From Batillaria attramentaria (Eukaryota > Mollusca > Gastropoda > Batillariidae): a stretch of 64,000 nt of DNA. Of the stretch, positions 29,047 to 36,919 are shown in pieces. The stretch lies in assembly GCA_018292915.2 (NCBI GenBank), contig JACVVK020000195.1, positions 666,001 to 730,000 on the forward strand, given 5' to 3'. The translations under genes and the position numbers were made by a program. The first letter of the stretch is position 1. Each line of letters starts with the position of its first letter. Under the pieces are notes generated by a model. It was given only the letters and a program-made list of their open reading frames with translations, had not been told where the DNA came from and searched no databases.

Positions 29047-30491
29047 ATGAAGCGCACCTACTCGGCAACCAAATCGTCTCTCACGCTATGGACAGCAGCC
29101 AGCGTGAAAACTACTTCGGCTCCAAAAGTCGTGACTACCTTCTCGGGCTGGATGAAAAAGATTCTCCCGACTCGAGCAGAGACATCATTGACACTCATCA
29201 ACCCTGCCGATATCGCCGATCCATCACCGCCCAAAAAGAAGGCCAAGAAGACTACGCCGGCTACACCAAAACCTACTCTGCGAATCTACAAGATCGGACT
29301 TCGACCATCGCCGGCTCAGCGCAAGACTTTGAACGCTTGCATCGTGGCAGCCAACTTCGCTTACAACCAATGTGTACATCTCGTACAACACAAAGTATGC
29401 AAACCACATCTCTATGACTTGCAGAAGATCGTCGCAAAAATGAAGACTCCTGAAGATATCAACCACCGCTACGCTCCAGATCGAGATGGTTGGTTTTGGA
29501 AATCGTCCACGATCGTACGATTGCTAGCAACCAAAGACTTTTGCGCTGCGTACAAGGCCATCGTCTCCAACAAGAAGAAGGACGTGGCTGTCATCAAGTA
29601 CAAAACCTACGACGATCCGGAGGCCATCAACCCTCTATCTGGACTTTTTGGCTGTCAAAAACAATACGCCACTGTTACTCAAGCTGGACTACGACTGCTG
29701 CCCAGGTTATTTGGCAAGGATCCCATCCCGTTGGTCAAGAAGAAGCTGAAAGTCGCCACAATCGACCACGACTTCAAAATCGAAAAGACGTCAAAGGGCA
29801 AATTTGTCCTGTGTCTGACTGTCGAATGCAGTTTGCTGAGAAGAGTCAAGCCACCAGCCCCGCTGTTTGAAGACGGATACATTCACGCCTGCGGAATCGA
29901 CCCGGGAGTCAGGAGCTTCGTTACTGTCTACGATCCCACTCGACAGGACTGCTACCAGTTTGGCACGTCGGCACAAAAAGCCGAGCGACTAGACCCTATC
30001 ACCAACGCTATCGACAACTGGAACTCTTTCGTCGACCAACATCGCGACAAAGCACCTCCAACTGCCATCGAGAGCTGGTCGAGGAAAACCAAGAAGCTGT
30101 GGTACAAGCTGAAAAACCAAGTCAGGAGTCTTCACGACCAAGTCATCGCCCATCTCCTCGGAGCCTACAACTTCATCAGCCTGGGCAAGCTGGACGTGAG
30201 CTGCTTTCGGCGAGGAACCACGGCCAAATCCACCAACCGCTGGCTGAGGATTACAGACACTTTGAATTTCGGACAAAACTGCTCGCTCGAGTGGAGGGAA
30301 CTGACAACTGTAGAGTGGAGATCACCGACGAACGCTGGACCTCAAAGACGTGTGGCATGTGCAGATCCATCCACCGCGAACTTGGGGCAAAAGAACTATT
30401 CGAGTGCCCCAACTGCCACTACACCTGCCACAGAGACGTGCACGGAGCTCGAAACATCTTGCTGAGAAGCTTCGGACAGTTTCCAGTCTAG
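29047..30491 (+). CDS. Fanzor (eukaryotic TnpB-like RNA-guided nuclease), one frameshift
   Basis: The first ATG is at 29047; the open frame before it starts only at a TTG. Order of parts: basic leader; nuclear-localisation-like PPKKKAKKTT near residue 66; N-terminal OrfB-type domain KIGLRPSPAQRKTLNACIV with ANFAYNQC; a middle domain; RuvC-I GIDPGVRSF with Asp at codon 285 (29899-29901); the RuvC-II region FISLGKLDVS. A one-base shift falls at about 30240-30250. In the new frame come a helix HFEFRTKLLARVE, the zinc finger TSKTCGMC...CPNC and RuvC-III RDVHGARN (Asp codon 30435-30437), with TAG at 30489-30491. All four zinc cysteines and two RuvC aspartates are present. Family knowledge: Fanzors are guided by an RNA encoded at the 3' end and cut DNA. 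Here the frameshift would remove the zinc finger and RuvC-III unless it is an assembly error. Total about 480 residues. Confidence 0.9.
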
Positions 30492-30581
30492 AAAAAACAC
30501 GAACTTTTTCCTTGGCCCAAGGATTGCCAAACACCACTCAAATCCTCGTTCAGGGGCCTCGAGTGGCTGGGCATATATGGG
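30492..30581 (+). ncRNA. Candidate Fanzor guide RNA (omega/fRNA) region
   Basis: In TnpB and Fanzor loci the guide RNA scaffold overlaps the 3' end of the gene and stops at the right transposon end, with the guide taken from outside DNA. Here only 90 bp separate the stop codon from the TTAA-bounded end. Two hairpins can be drawn: CCTTG/CAAGG at about 30510-30522, and CCACTC/GAGTGG at about 30534-30566. The scaffold probably extends upstream into the coding sequence. Position and hairpins are seen; the function is inferred. Confidence 0.4.
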
Positions 30582-30657
30582 TTAAAGCCTTGTAATTTTT
30601 ATTAGTTGAATGAAATATTCAGCTCTTTTATAAACTGATGTTATGTGTTGTTAAGAT

Positions 30658-31106
30658 CGGTGGTCGGTGGTCTAGTGGTTAAGAGACTTGTCACCAATGT
30701 GAGAGGTTAGGGGTTCAAGTCCCACTCGGGGCGAACAATTTTTCCTTCTCGTATGTGGCACCGTTCATTCGGGTCGGTCGTCGGAGGTTCTCTCCCGGTA
30801 CTCCGGCTTCCTCCCCCTCTACTTATGTGGTGGAAAAGGACGTTAAACTCCCAAACACCCACCCACCCACCCTCCCCCTCTGCTTTGGAAATGTTCAGCC
30901 CACCAAATTCGAAAAAAAAAATCCAATTCTAAATTCCGAAATTAAAATAGACCCTTCGCACCATGTGATTGTAATGTGTTTATGTCCAGTGTGTGAGAGA
31001 ATGCGTGCAATTCACGCGAGCGTGCGTGTTGGGTTCAGTTCGCGGCGCTTTGAACTGATTCATGAAATTGGGTAAAGCGCCTACACAATACTCATTATTA
31101 TTATTA
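30658..31106 (+). mobile_element. tRNA-headed SINE with (ATT)n tail, full length
   Basis: The head has box A GGTCTAGTGGTTAAGAGAC and box B GGTTCAAGTCCC with tRNA spacing. The body contains CTCTCCCGGTACTCCGGCTT, and the 3' part ends CAATACTCATTATTATTATT. A 7-bp duplication TTAAGAT flanks it at 30651-30657 and 31107-31113. A truncated relative lies at 955-1137. It is inserted just to the right of the piggyBac-Fanzor element. Confidence 0.8.
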
Positions 31107-31187
31107 TTAAGATTCATAGATCAGGCTGCGCTTGTAATTTCAGTTTTACATGATGTCAGCATGGTCATTTCCTGATGATTTGTTTCA

Positions 31188-32010
31188 GTATCAGCCAGAA
31201 TAAGTTGACTGCATGTTTGGCCCATTATATGAAACATGGTGTGACACCACCAGAGGAGTGGGGAGGTCGCAAATTCAATTCAAAAGCCTTCAAGCCTGAG
31301 GACATCCAGAATACTGACCGATTCATCCAAAACTTCGCGGAAGACTGCGCGCTGGTGCTGCCTGGACGCATCCCAGGGTTTAAGAGAAGCGACATACAGA
31401 TTCTTCCATCTGCGTATACCAAGGCTGCAGTATGGGAACATTACCGCAGACTGATGCAGGCCAGAGGTATGGCAATGTGTATTAAAATACAGTAATTGAA
31501 TACCAGCAGATGATCTAAAGTATAAAGATCAAGCTCTTTGTTCATGAACTACATCAGTACATGCAGTTTCCTTACTTTGGGTATTTTGAAAACCATGCAT
31601 CTGCTTCAGCACACCCAGGGGTCTTTCACTACCAGAATCATAATATTTTTTGTTTACTCCTACTATATAATGCATTCACACACACACACACACTTTCATC
31701 TAAAATGTATCCTTTATTATTAGGTCTTCGGGCGATGGGAAAGTCCTCGTTTTTCAATACGTGGGCTGAGTACACCCCGTACATTGTTGTGGGGAAACCC
31801 ATGTCAGACTTGTGCTGGGCCCTGCAACCAGAACAACGAGCAGATACGACGAACAGTACACCTGCCAGAGGCCGAGCGAATGCGGCTCCTGCAGAAGCAA
31901 CTCCACCATCTCCAGGTGGTTGAGTCCAAAAGGAAATTTTACAACGACATGGTTGCTGACGCAAAAGCTGCTGCTGCTGCTGCAAATGGCCAGGGTCAGT
32001 GCACGATGCC
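31188..32010 (+). pseudogene. Unclassified transposon protein (LPGR / SDLC motif family), two exons
   Basis: Exon 1 follows a TTTCAG acceptor at 31188 and ends at a GTATGG donor near 31467. It encodes FIQNFAEDCALVLPGRIPGF, then ILPSAYTKAAVWEHYRR. Exon 2 from 31724 encodes FFNTWAEYTPYIVVGKPMSD and, after a one-base shift near 31815, CNQNNEQIRRTVHLPEAE plus a coiled coil ending FYNDMVADAK. The order LPGR - LPS..TK..VW - W....P.+V...SDLC..C - NLPE - Y matches the N-terminal part of large invertebrate transposon proteins whose later part has a DDE-like DUF7869 domain. That catalytic part is not present. Confidence 0.45.
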
Positions 32011-32170
32011 AGGATGTTGCGCGAATCAACATTTTTCCGTGACATGGAAAGTGCAAGGCCTCCTCTGAAGGGCATCATCCTGGGTGACAGTGCCTACATG
32101 CTGCGTACGTGGCTTATGACACCTATCCCAAGACCAGCCCCAGAGATCCGACTCCCAGCAACCGTGGGGA
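32011..32170 (+). pseudogene. Harbinger-like transposase fragment (second Asp region)
   Basis: Encodes RMLRESTFFRDMESARPPLK, then IILGDSAYMLRTWLMTPIPR. The LGDSAY.LR.WLMTP signature is the second catalytic aspartate block of PIF/Harbinger transposases. It is fused in frame to unrelated transposon sequence on both sides, so this locus is a mosaic. Confidence 0.6.
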
Positions 32171-32444
32171 GCTTTCGAGTTCCGTATGTCTTCAAGAGCT
32201 GTGTTCGCCGGCCCCTCCTGCATATGAGAATCGGACCAACGAAAGCTGATGGTCAACTGGAGGAATTGCAGAAGAAGGCCAAACAAGAATTGCATGCCTT
32301 CATCACCGCCACAGTGGAAAAGAAAACCGAAGAAAAATCCAAAAGGTGCGCCACCAGATTGAAGAGGCCCTACCGGAAAAGGAGCACCAATCAAACGGCT
32401 CCGCGAGAAGCTAACGGCCTCGCAAACGAAGCGCCCGTCCCTGC

Positions 32445-33134
32445 TTGGAAAAAGAAGGAGCACTAGACCCACACAACACCTCACCCCCCGATCCTTTTAA
32501 AGGGGACCCTATGGCACTCCTGAAGCTGGAACAACCAGTCTTTGAAGGGGCACTAGACCCACACAACACCTCACCCCCCGATCCTTTTAAAGGGGACCCT
32601 ATGGCACTCCTGAAGCTGGAACAACCAGTCTTTGAAGGGGCACTAGACCCACACAACACCTCACCCCCCGATCCTTTTAAAGGGGACCCTATGGCACTCC
32701 TGAAGCTGGAACAACCAGTCTTTGAAGGGGCACTAGACCCACACAACACCTCACCCCCCGATCCTTTTAAAGGGGACCCTATGGCACTCCTGAAGCTGGA
32801 ACAACCAGTCTTTGAAGGGGCACTAGACCCACACAACACCTCACCCTCCGATCCTTTTAAAGGGGACCCTATGGCACTCCTGAAGCTGGAACAACCAGTC
32901 TTTGAAGGGGCACTAGACCCACACAACACCTCACCCCCCGATCCTTTTAAAGGGGACCCTATGGCACTCCTGAAGCTGGAACAACCAGTCTTTGAAGGGG
33001 CACTAGACCCACACAACACCTCACCCTCCGATCCTTTTAAAGGGGACCCTATGGCACTCCTGAAGCTGGAACAACCAGTCTTTGAAGGTTTTCCTGCGGA
33101 CGAAGATGGGCCCCTCTCTACAGGTCAGCAATAA
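32445..33134 (+). CDS. ORF with seven in-frame 30-aa repeats
   Basis: The open frame is dominated by seven copies of a 90-bp unit (32459-33088), each encoding GALDPHNTSPPDPFKGDPMA plus LLKLEQPVFE. The units differ only by an occasional C/T in one codon (CCC/TCC). After the repeat come GFPADEDGPLSTGQQ and a stop. A shifted frame then encodes ETVVCIMSGIEKTILQQLPE, which looks like the natural continuation. The repeat sits between transposon-derived segments. The product is proline/acid rich and probably disordered. Expression is unknown; the opposite strand is also open only because of the repeat. Confidence 0.4.
   Translation: MEKEGALDPHNTSPPDPFKGDPMALLKLEQPVFEGALDPHNTSPPDPFKGDPMALLKLEQPVFEGALDPHNTSPPDPFKGDPMALLKLEQPVFEGALDPHNTSPPDPFKGDPMALLKLEQPVFEGALDPHNTSPSDPFKGDPMALLKLEQPVFEGALDPHNTSPPDPFKGDPMALLKLEQPVFEGALDPHNTSPSDPFKGDPMALLKLEQPVFEGFPADEDGPLSTGQQ
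32459..33088 (+). repeat. Seven-copy 90-bp minisatellite
   Basis: Unit length of exactly 90 bp, seven near-identical copies, in frame. A recent expansion by unequal exchange or slippage. Confidence 0.95.
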
Positions 33135-33975
33135 AAGACCCAGAAGAAAGAGAATTCTTTTGTGAAACCGTTGTGTGCATCATGAGTGGGATTGAAAAGA
33201 CAATCCTGCAGCAGCTGCCTGAGTTCCTGCCAGGAGAAAGATATGAAAAAATGTGCCTTCAGTTGAGGACGTGAAAAGGACACAGTGCAGTGGCCTTACG
33301 AACCTTTCCTGTGAACGACAATTTGGCTCCCTAGATGCCAGCCAAAACAGACGGCGCAACTCCACATTCCACCACCACTCTTCCGTCATTCTGCTGAAAA
33401 AGCATCGAGCATCACTGCAACGCGTCATGCTTTTAAAAAAATTCTTTAAAAAAGACAGGCAAAAACTTTGGAACAAAGCCGGGCATGGTGGGAAAGTGCT
33501 CCGCAAAAAAAACACAGAGAAGAGGAAGATGTTGAAAAACGCCAAGAAGAGGAGAAACTTGAAAGCATGGCAGTCCTGCAACAGCAGAAGGCGGCCAAGA
33601 AACTTTCAAGGGCCAAGCACCTCCTCTCCACTGTCTTGTGAAGACATCAGTGAATTTGCCAGTGGATCTGCCAATGCCAACACCAAGGCTAGGATGACTG
33701 GGTGGCAGTAGCATATGAAAATGGGTGGTATCCAGGCCAAGTCATGCATGCCGACGAAGACTGACCTTCAATGTCAACTTCCTCCACCCAGGGTCGATAA
33801 GGCCAATACAAGTACCCCTCAAGGCAGGATCGAGCTGAAGCGCATAAACACTTCATCTTCGTAGCACCCCTTCGTCCTCCGCAGTCCATTTCTGGAGGAC
33901 AAATTTTTGGCCTGCCTGACTTCTCCACCATCAGCAAAGAATACGACTTGTTCAGAAAAAAGGTGCTTGTCTCTT
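33135..33975 (+). pseudogene. C-terminal part of an unclassified transposon protein
   Basis: Pieces in changing frames: MSGIEKTILQQLPEFLPGER; a basic stretch (33380-33610) rich in KK/RR; WVAVAYENGWYPGQV at about 33703-33750; then FVFVAPLRPPQSISGGQIFG and LPDFSTISKEYDLFRKK. The V.VAYE..WYPG.V motif is a Tudor/chromo-like terminal domain found in invertebrate transposon proteins of the same type as 31188-32010. Several frameshifts make it non-functional. Confidence 0.35.
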
Positions 33976-34670
33976 ACAGCTACAGTCTTAGTCTCAATTT
34001 CATATTTTTATATTTAGTTTTCAGTAACAGTACACTAACATCAACATCTTTATTGTGATTATGAGTAATGGTATCATGTTGCGAAGTGAAACAGTAACTG
34101 AGTAATATTACTAATAACTAATACTGTCATCAGCTTTTGCCCACACTTATGGCAGCTGTCGTGTGTATGATACAGGATGTGGCACCATAACTGATCACCA
34201 GATGAGACCATGAGTGGCAGGCATGACCAGTACCACCAGTTCCTGATCCCCCCCCCCCCCCCCCAACCTGTGGAATTATAAACTTACCAAGGTGGGTCAA
34301 ACTGCATGTTTTCTACTGCATTTTCATTTCTGAAGTCTGTGTGTATGATTGTGTTGTGTCCAACAGAAGAGGTAAATCAGAGGCTTTAATTTAGTGTCAC
34401 ACCTTAAAGGTAAAAAATCTTAATTAATTTAATATTCAAATTAGGATTTGAGAAATGGGTAGAAAGTTGATTCATGCTGTACTTAAATGCCTCGGCTTTA
34501 ACTCTGCCGAATCTGGTTTCAGTCAGTGCTATGGTTATGTCTCCAGAGCTTCTTAAAGTAACCCACCCAAAAACATGCCAAATTCTGCAAATCCTTATGG
34601 GAATAGGGAGCTGATACATGGAAAACCCATTGGGAGGTCAAGAGTTAATAACTTCCTGGCCGGAGAAGCC
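33976..34670. other. Non-coding stretch
   Basis: AT-rich sequence with one C-run (34244-34264). No exon, repeat family or RNA was recognised. Confidence 0.5.
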
Positions 34671-35016
34671 CCCCCCCCCCCCCCCCCCCCATCAATCTGT
34701 TTCCCCTGTATCTCATTCTACTTTCAGTCTTTTCCCCCTTGGAATTGGACAGTTCTGATGTCTGTTCAAAGGCATTGAACACGGGTCACAAATAATGTGC
34801 ATGATTTGGGTGTTTTTCCAAGAATCATTGCCTTGTTCTGTTTCACTCACTTTTCTCCTTTTTCTTTTCTCCCTTCCCTTTCAGTTTCCCCAGTTTAAGA
34901 GCATGCAGGGGTGCTAGCAACTCGGGACCTACAAATCTGAAACCACTTCAAGATGTTTTGCCAAATCGGAAAAGCCACAACTCGGAATGCAAGGAAAGCC
35001 AGAAGAAATTGACAAG

Positions 35017-35059
<43 letters not shown>

Positions 35060-35720
35060 AGCTTACCGCAAACTCGGCACGCAAATCTACCTACCGCAAA
35101 CTACGTAGCCGTCTGTACGCACCACCTCTTCCTTTTTCACGATTTTGCGGTTTAAAAGTGTTTCTACTTCAAGAGGAGGCCATTGCAACTTGTACTCCGC
35201 CGAAGACGGTCTCGAAATCGGAAATCCGATCTGATTCGGAAATCTGCCACCCTGCAAATCGGAATTCCCCCCTGCCCCCCCCCCCCCCCCCCCCAAAAAA
35301 AAAAAACGTACGATTTTCTGCCAAATCGGAAATCGGGATTCAGGTGAAATTTCAAATCGGAAATCCGATCTGAATCGGAACTCTGGCACCCCTGAGCATG
35401 GCTGCTCGAAGGAGCACTCGTGTTGCCAGCAAGCGCGCTGTAACTGATCAAGAGAAGGCTGACAGCACATGCCTGGGACCATGAGCCAGAAACATTATAT
35501 CTGCTCCATTCCCAAAAAGAGAATGACATCTTCAGAGGCAACACGGGCCTGGAAACAGCGAATGAAAGAAAATGAACCAGAGCGCTTTGATTGAAGCATA
35601 CAAGGAAGCTGGAAGGCAAGCATACAAGGCCTACAGGCAGAACATGTCAGATGAACAGAAACTCAAGGCTCGAGACCAGTCCCGTCTGAGGATGAAGGCC
35701 ATGCGTGTGAGAAAGAAAGC
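34671..35720 (+). pseudogene. Duplicated transposon-gene segment (copy 1), interrupted
   Basis: From a C-run onward this matches 41449-41920: an intron-like part ending CAGTTTCCCCAGTTTAAGAG, then a coding start at 41693 in copy 2 (MAARRSTRAASKRAV). Copy 1 is split by an insertion at 34906-35394 and has a stop (CCATGAGCC) and small insertions. It continues further than copy 2 with NMSDEQKLKARDQSRLRMKA, a basic helix. Function unknown. The R.W+.R......ERF..Y...G+..+..YR pattern recurs in invertebrate transposon proteins. Confidence 0.55.
34906..35394. mobile_element. hAT-like non-autonomous element with 6-bp TSD
   Basis: Ends CAGGGGTGCTAG and CTCTGGCACCCCTG, perfect 6-bp duplication AGCATG (34900-34905 and 35395-35400). 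The empty site is preserved in the paralogous segment near 41685-41695. The inside has long G and C runs and repeated AAATCGGAAATCCGATC blocks, and no ORF. The 6-bp duplication matches that of the two CAGGG/CAGGC families at 7-11 kb. Confidence 0.85.
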
Positions 35721-35756
35721 GGAACAAGGGGAAGAACCTGAGTGAGCGAGTTTTTA

Positions 35757-36108
35757 GTTAGTTAGTTATTTAGGGCTTCACGCCGCGCAAGCAACAAAGA
35801 CTATTTCGCGGCGAACTCAGTCCCATCCTGCCAGGTCCTTTAAAACATAAAATGGCTAGCTTAAAACATGATGTAAATATATATAATTAAGAATTTGTGG
35901 AGCTTTAAATGAGATCCTGCACAAGATTAATTTCCTCAGGGCTAAAAACAGGATCACAGATTGCATAATGTAAAAGACTATATTTTATAGAGGAGATTAC
36001 TCTCTTTCAAGAAATTGAAGATGTTGTCAGCGGGGACATCCCTGAACAACACCTTCAATGAATCGGCGGTATAATACTTGTCTCAAATCTCAGCGAGATC
36101 CACGCACG
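35757..36108 (-). mobile_element. Longest hairpin retroposon copy (352 bp), nested, 13-bp TSD
   Basis: Perfect GAGCGAGTTTTTA at 35744-35756 and 36109-36121. It inserted into an older copy of the other subfamily, whose halves lie on either side (about 35740-35756 and 36109-36150). It gives the most complete view of the family body. No ORF and no tRNA-like head were recognised. Confidence 0.85.
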
Positions 36109-36166
36109 GAGCGAGTTTTTAAAGCCGCACAAGCCACAAAGACTAAGAGTGAGAGCTGAGAGCTAA

Positions 36167-36854
36167 AGGCCGTTCTTAACCGGGCAGACTTTTGGTTCGC
36201 GAACTAGGTTCGGAGAGTACGGCGAACTAGGTTCGCGCAGGTTGTTTCTTAACCGACCAAATACTTGTGCGGAAACCCTGGTTCGAAAGGTTCGGCGAAC
36301 TAGGTTCGAGGACTGCATAGCGTGTCGTGGGAACCCTCGCGATCCTTTTGCCGATCCTGCGCTCTGATTGGTTGCTCGGGGAGAGCTGTTGTGCGCATGT
36401 ACATAGTTCAGGAAAATGGCAGACGGATTGGCGGCTATCGATTCGCTTGACATTTCCATGAATGAGGAAGAAACAATGCTATTTGTAGATTTGTGGGAGC
36501 AGTTCCCGTGTTTGTGGAACTGCCGCGACAAACAATACAAAGATCGGAATGCGCTCATTTCCTCTTTTTTCCTCTTCCTCGGCTTCCAAGAGTTCATTCA
36601 AAACGATAACTACCGCAAATGCCTCGTCGTCTCGATCTACGAAGGCGGCCATTTTGGTTGTTTACGATTGTCTCAACTTCCGCCTTGTTCGGGCGATGAC
36701 GTATGCATATCATTAACGGTCGGTTAAGACACAGAACTGGTTCGTCCGAACCTCTGGAACCACGAACGTGTGCGCGCTGGCCCTGTTCGTATACAATACT
36801 GGGTTCGGCGAACTAGTTCGCTGGACTGGTGGTTCGCCCGGTTAAGAACGGCCT
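36167..36854. mobile_element. PIF/Harbinger-type non-autonomous element with MADF-like fragment
   Basis: 688 bp with inverted ends AGGCCGTTCTTAACCGGGC and a TAA duplication (36164-36166, 36855-36857). A three-base TWA duplication is diagnostic of PIF/Harbinger. Inside, plus-strand 36416-36570 encodes MADGLAAIDSLD, FVDLWEQFPCLWNCRDKQYK and DRNALIS, resembling the start of a MADF/Myb-like domain, the usual second protein of Harbinger elements. The second copy at 61845-62459 lacks part of it. It is inserted in a hairpin retroposon. Confidence 0.8.
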
Positions 36855-36919
36855 TAAGAGCTGAGTGTGCCTGCACTACATGAAAAAAAAAAAATGTAAC
36901 ATTGGTTCGAAACAAAAAC

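Larger units (their letters stand above)
27272..30581 (+). mobile_element. piggyBac-type element carrying a Fanzor gene
   Basis: Left end: TTAA (27268-27271) then CCCATATCCAGCCGG. Right end: GGCTGGGCATATATGGG then TTAA (30582-30585). Read inward, the ends are CCCATAT-CCAGCC and CCCATATATGCCCAGCC, an inverted repeat apart from a small indel. The subterminal left end has repeated CCGGA(T/C)ACAC...CGTGTA units at 27399-27485. The outside flanks read AGGGCTTAA on the left and TTAAAGCC on the right. Joined at TTAA, these recreate the motif of the local hairpin retroposon, which supports the two ends belonging to one insertion. Inside are a broken piggyBac transposase start (27681-28359) and a Fanzor ORF (29047-30491). 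The 99-bp hairpin retroposon at 27287-27385 splits the left end and is younger. Confidence 0.7.

Noticed and set aside
28951..30491. Bacterial contamination as source of the TnpB-like ORF
   Set aside because: It has a lysine-rich NLS-like leader, is surrounded by piggyBac ends and SINEs, and a second relic occurs nearby, so it belongs to the animal genome as a Fanzor.
30658..30730. Possible tRNA gene
   Set aside because: It has A and B boxes, but no acceptor-stem pairing, and is followed by a SINE body and (ATT)n tail with target duplication.
32411..33019. 202-aa minus-strand ORF with repeated CGSSAPSKTG blocks
   Set aside because: Antisense of the seven-copy repeat. It stays open only because the unit is a multiple of three.
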